From Meloidogyne chitwoodi (Eukaryota; Nematoda; Chromadorea; Rhabditida; Meloidogynidae), in the NCBI GenBank assembly GCA_015183035.1, contig JACZZP010000018.1:1488001-1552000 (forward strand): 64,000 nt of DNA, written 5' to 3'. This document shows positions 61,701 to 64,000 of this stretch, in pieces; positions within the stretch are counted from its first letter, which is position 1, and every line of letters begins with the position of its first letter. The position numbers and the translations under genes were made by a program. The notes below the pieces were generated by a model. The model was not told where the DNA came from. It worked only from the letters and a program-made list of their open reading frames with translations, and searched no databases.

Positions 61701-62273
61701 TTCTCCTTATTTTTATTTTGACAAAATAAATTAATTAGAAGCGAGGGAAAATAGGGGAAAATAGGAAAAAGTTATTCTAAAAAATGGGAGACCTAAACTG
61801 AAATATATACATATTACCAATGCCTGTCCTATCTTCCCATTTTTACTATTGGAATGTTCATCGTTTGAATTATATTTTTATTTTTCTCATTATTTTTTTA
61901 AGTTAATTAATGTCAATACTCCTGATTTGGTACTTTTTGTTGGTGAGGCTTTAGTCGGCAATGAAGCAGTCGATCAACTTACAAAATTTAATCAAGCATT
62001 AGCCGACAATTCTTCTGTTGGTGATAAAGCACGTTTAATTGATGGAATTGTTTTGACTAAATTTGATACTATTGATGACAAGGTTTTTTCTTTTTTCTTT
62101 ATTTAATATTTTTTGACACTTTGAAAAATTAAAAAAAAATTTAAAAGGTTGGCGCTGCCGTTTCAATGACTTATATAACTGGACAGCCAATAGTTTTTGT
62201 GGGTACCGGACAAACTTATCATGACCTTCGTAATTTAAATGCAAATGCTGTTGTTAATAGTCTTTTAAAGTGA
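58744..62273 (+). CDS. SRPRA: Signal recognition particle receptor subunit alpha
   Basis: Docks SRP-ribosome complexes at the endoplasmic reticulum. Fourteen exons join in frame: 58744-58941, 59557-59717, 59766-59829, 59988-60109, 60158-60286, 60331-60520, 60605-60690, 60735-60853, 60890-61023, 61068-61193, 61244-61366, 61412-61567, 61903-62082 and 62148-62273. Domains: SRX longin domain ([34 protein letters not shown]), a charged linker, then the NG GTPase domain with [13 protein letters not shown] (P-loop), [37 protein letters not shown] (specificity motif) and [16 protein letters not shown]. It ends a few residues later, as in the family. Intron 1 holds a foldback MITE and intron 12 a small inverted repeat. 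No broken frame. Confidence 0.95.
58959..59414. mobile_element. Foldback MITE, 440 bp, in SRP receptor intron 1
   Basis: 58967-59406 begins GGCAATCCTTCGGAATTGTGG and ends CCACAATTCCGAAGGATTGCC. The exact duplication AAATTTTG flanks it (58959-58966 and 59407-59414). Same family as 40555-41181. It begins only 25 bases after the exon 1 end. Confidence 0.9.
61669..61797. repeat. Small inverted repeat in SRP receptor intron 12
   Basis: TTTAGGTTTCCCTATTTTT and TTCCTATTTTCTCC on the left pair with GGGGAAAATAGGAA and AAAATGGGAGACCTAAA on the right. Probably a small MITE. The exon boundaries around it are unaffected. Confidence 0.6.
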
Positions 62274-62667
62274 TATATTAATTAATTCTTTTTTTCTTTC
62301 TATTCATCTTTTTTTATTTAAAAAATTCTTTAGTTGCTTTTTATGGTTGTAAAAGAAGCTATCTTTTATTTTTTTATCGGTTGAATTTTCTATTTTTTTA
62401 ATATAGATAATTTTTAATTTAAGTTAAAATTTTATTTTTTTTCCTAATTTCTTAAATGAAAATTTAATTCTTCCGATATTTTACTAAATATAAAGTATAA
62501 TAATATACCCCTTCTTTTCTTTTTTTTAAAAGTAAATTTTCTGTAAATCCGGTCAAAGATAAATGTGTTGATTTATTTAAATTTATTTTTACAGATTTTT
62601 AATTCTTTTATTAATTTTTAAATTTTATTTTATTTATTTTTTAAATTTTAAAAGAAATAATAATAAA

Positions 62668-64000
62668 ATGCTTTTCCCTGCAAAATCTTGGATCATTTTT
62701 TTGGCGTTTGGAATGTTTGTCCTAGTCAGTATTTTGCTTTACTTAAAAGTGGATTCTAATGAAAAAAGTAGACAGGCCTCTTATGGAGAATCTCTTTCGG
62801 TTTAATTTTTAATTTAATTTTTTTTAATTAATTGTAAGTAAAGAAATAAAAGTAGGTTCTTTTTCCTGTTATTTTCACAAATATCCGCAAGTTTTTGTCC
62901 GCAAGAAATAATATTTAATTTTTCTCAAAAAGATGCAAGTTTCTTTGGAGAGTAAATGTGAAAAGAAGAGGAGTTTATTAATTTGAAGACTTACTATAGC
63001 AAAGATTGTGTTAATTTTATGCTTCCAAAATAATCTTTTTGAGGAAATTAATATTATTTCTTGCGGACAAAAACTTGCGGATATTATGAAAATAACAGGA
63101 AAGAACCTAATTTTATTAAATTAATTTTTGGGACGAGAGGGGAATTAATTACTATTTTTTTTAATTTTAAAAAATTATTTTCATTTCATTTTTTGAGTGA
63201 GTATACGGGAGAAATTAAATTAATTAATTAGGAACTCAAATATTTTTTCTCTTTAATTTTAAACAATATTTTTAGAATATTAATTCAATGCAAAAATTAG
63301 AAGATCGTTTACAATCTTTACAAAACAATGCTAAAAACAACCATGAATTGATTAAAAATATTGAGAAAAAAATAAATGAACATCCAGAAATTAAAGAAGA
63401 AGAAAAAAATGAAGATTTTTATGTTAATGAAGGAGAAAGAGAAGATAATTCTAAGGTTTTTAATTTTTTTGATGGGGAGCATGTAACAGAGCTTTTTTCA
63501 AATTTTGAATTTTTGACCCTTTTGTCCTTTTTTAAAAATTCAATTTTGAATTTTAATTATTAAAATTATTTAAATAGAAAAACAAACAAATTGCCTCTTC
63601 TTCTTCTTTCCAATTTTGTCATTCTAAAAATATTTCGTTGCCGCATAATGCTGTTAGTGATGTACAAGTTTGTTTTTTTTTTAATTTTATTTTGCTTCTA
63701 CATTTTGAAAAAAAAAAAATTTTTTTTCTAGATTAAAATTTATTGTGAATTTCTAAATTATTATCGTACCAAATTTTTGAGAATATAAAATTTAATTTTA
63801 TTAAAAAATAAATTCCACACATTTTTAAATTAATTTTCTATTTTTTTTTTTCTTTTAAAATAAAATTATATTAATTTTATTTTGTTTAGATGTTATCAGT
63901 CTATGACATTTTATCTTTTGATAATCCTGACGGAGGTGTTTGGAAGCAGGGATGGCCAATAACTTATGATAAAAATAAAATAAAGGAAGAGAAGCGTCTT
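62668..64000 (+). CDS. aman-2: Golgi alpha-mannosidase II, 5' part (runs off the window)
   Basis: The enzyme trims two mannoses from GlcNAcMan5GlcNAc2 in N-glycan maturation. Four exons are seen: 62668-62799, 63276-63455, 63578-63667 and 63890 to beyond 64000. Exon 1 gives a type II membrane anchor ([19 protein letters not shown]). Exon 2 is a coiled-coil-like stem ([15 protein letters not shown], then Glu-rich). Exon 4 begins the glycoside hydrolase 38 domain with [19 protein letters not shown], a strongly conserved alpha-mannosidase II segment ([11 protein letters not shown]). The active-site His/Asp region lies beyond the window end. Intron 1 contains a Tc1/mariner-like MITE. Confidence 0.9.
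62854..63109. mobile_element. Mariner-like MITE in mannosidase intron 1
   Basis: The arms GGTTCTTTTTCCTGTTATTTT and AAAATAACAGGAAAGAACC are inverted repeats, followed inward by ATATCCGCAAGTTTTTGTCCGC and its complement. TA flanks both ends, which fits a TA target duplication. The interior resembles 24512-24690. Confidence 0.75.

Overview
The window looks like part of a nematode nuclear genome, most likely a plant-parasitic root-knot nematode (Meloidogyne type). That is an inference from four things: very AT-rich DNA; short GT-AG introns, many only about 40-60 bp; a 20-base match to the nematode SL1 spliced leader at 9632-9651; and protein-level similarity of the conserved genes to nematode and animal orthologues. 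No prokaryotic organisation is seen. Gene models below were built by hand from splice signals and reading-frame continuity.

Layout. 579-3800 (minus): a DHHC palmitoyltransferase with 12 exons. 5.9-45 kb (minus): seven members (A-G) of an unrecognised family of small three- or four-exon proteins with N-terminal signal sequences, spread out by mobile DNA. 45.5-50.8 kb (minus): an ELL-associated factor (EAF) gene, a small 10-cysteine secreted protein and a Ly6-like GPI-anchored protein. 51.8-58.2 kb (minus): a complete ACAA2-type thiolase, an unrecognised gene H1, an rpl-18 pseudogene, a truncated thiolase copy and gene H2 (paralogue of H1), forming an old segmental duplication. 58.7-62.3 kb (plus): SRP receptor alpha subunit, complete with 14 exons. 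62.7 kb to the end (plus): the 5' end of Golgi alpha-mannosidase II, running off the window.

Mobile DNA is abundant. Three LTR elements have paired LTRs and target-site duplications (9193-17314, 21250-23997, 35797-38696). None shows a recognisable reverse transcriptase, so all look non-autonomous. The first carries a gag/envelope-like ORF plus antisense cargo: a truncated hAT transposase, an envelope-tail fragment and an unknown gene piece. The third sits inside a coding exon of array gene F, and the reading frame is continuous once element and duplication are set aside. Non-autonomous DNA elements with 8-bp duplications (hAT-like foldbacks, one Merlin-like element with a truncated transposase) occur throughout, mostly in introns. 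Gene G has a near-perfect 15-bp minisatellite of about 50 copies in its large second intron.

The most interesting unit is the A-G array. Members share exon order (signal peptide with charged linker; helical exon; helical exon usually with two cysteines and an F-x-x-x-G-I-x-x-I-like motif). A, B and G share a duplicated upstream cassette. Copies of TGCMCTT, a motif I recall as reported upstream of Meloidogyne dorsal-gland effector genes, occur upstream of six of the seven. A role as a secreted (effector-like) family is plausible but unproven.
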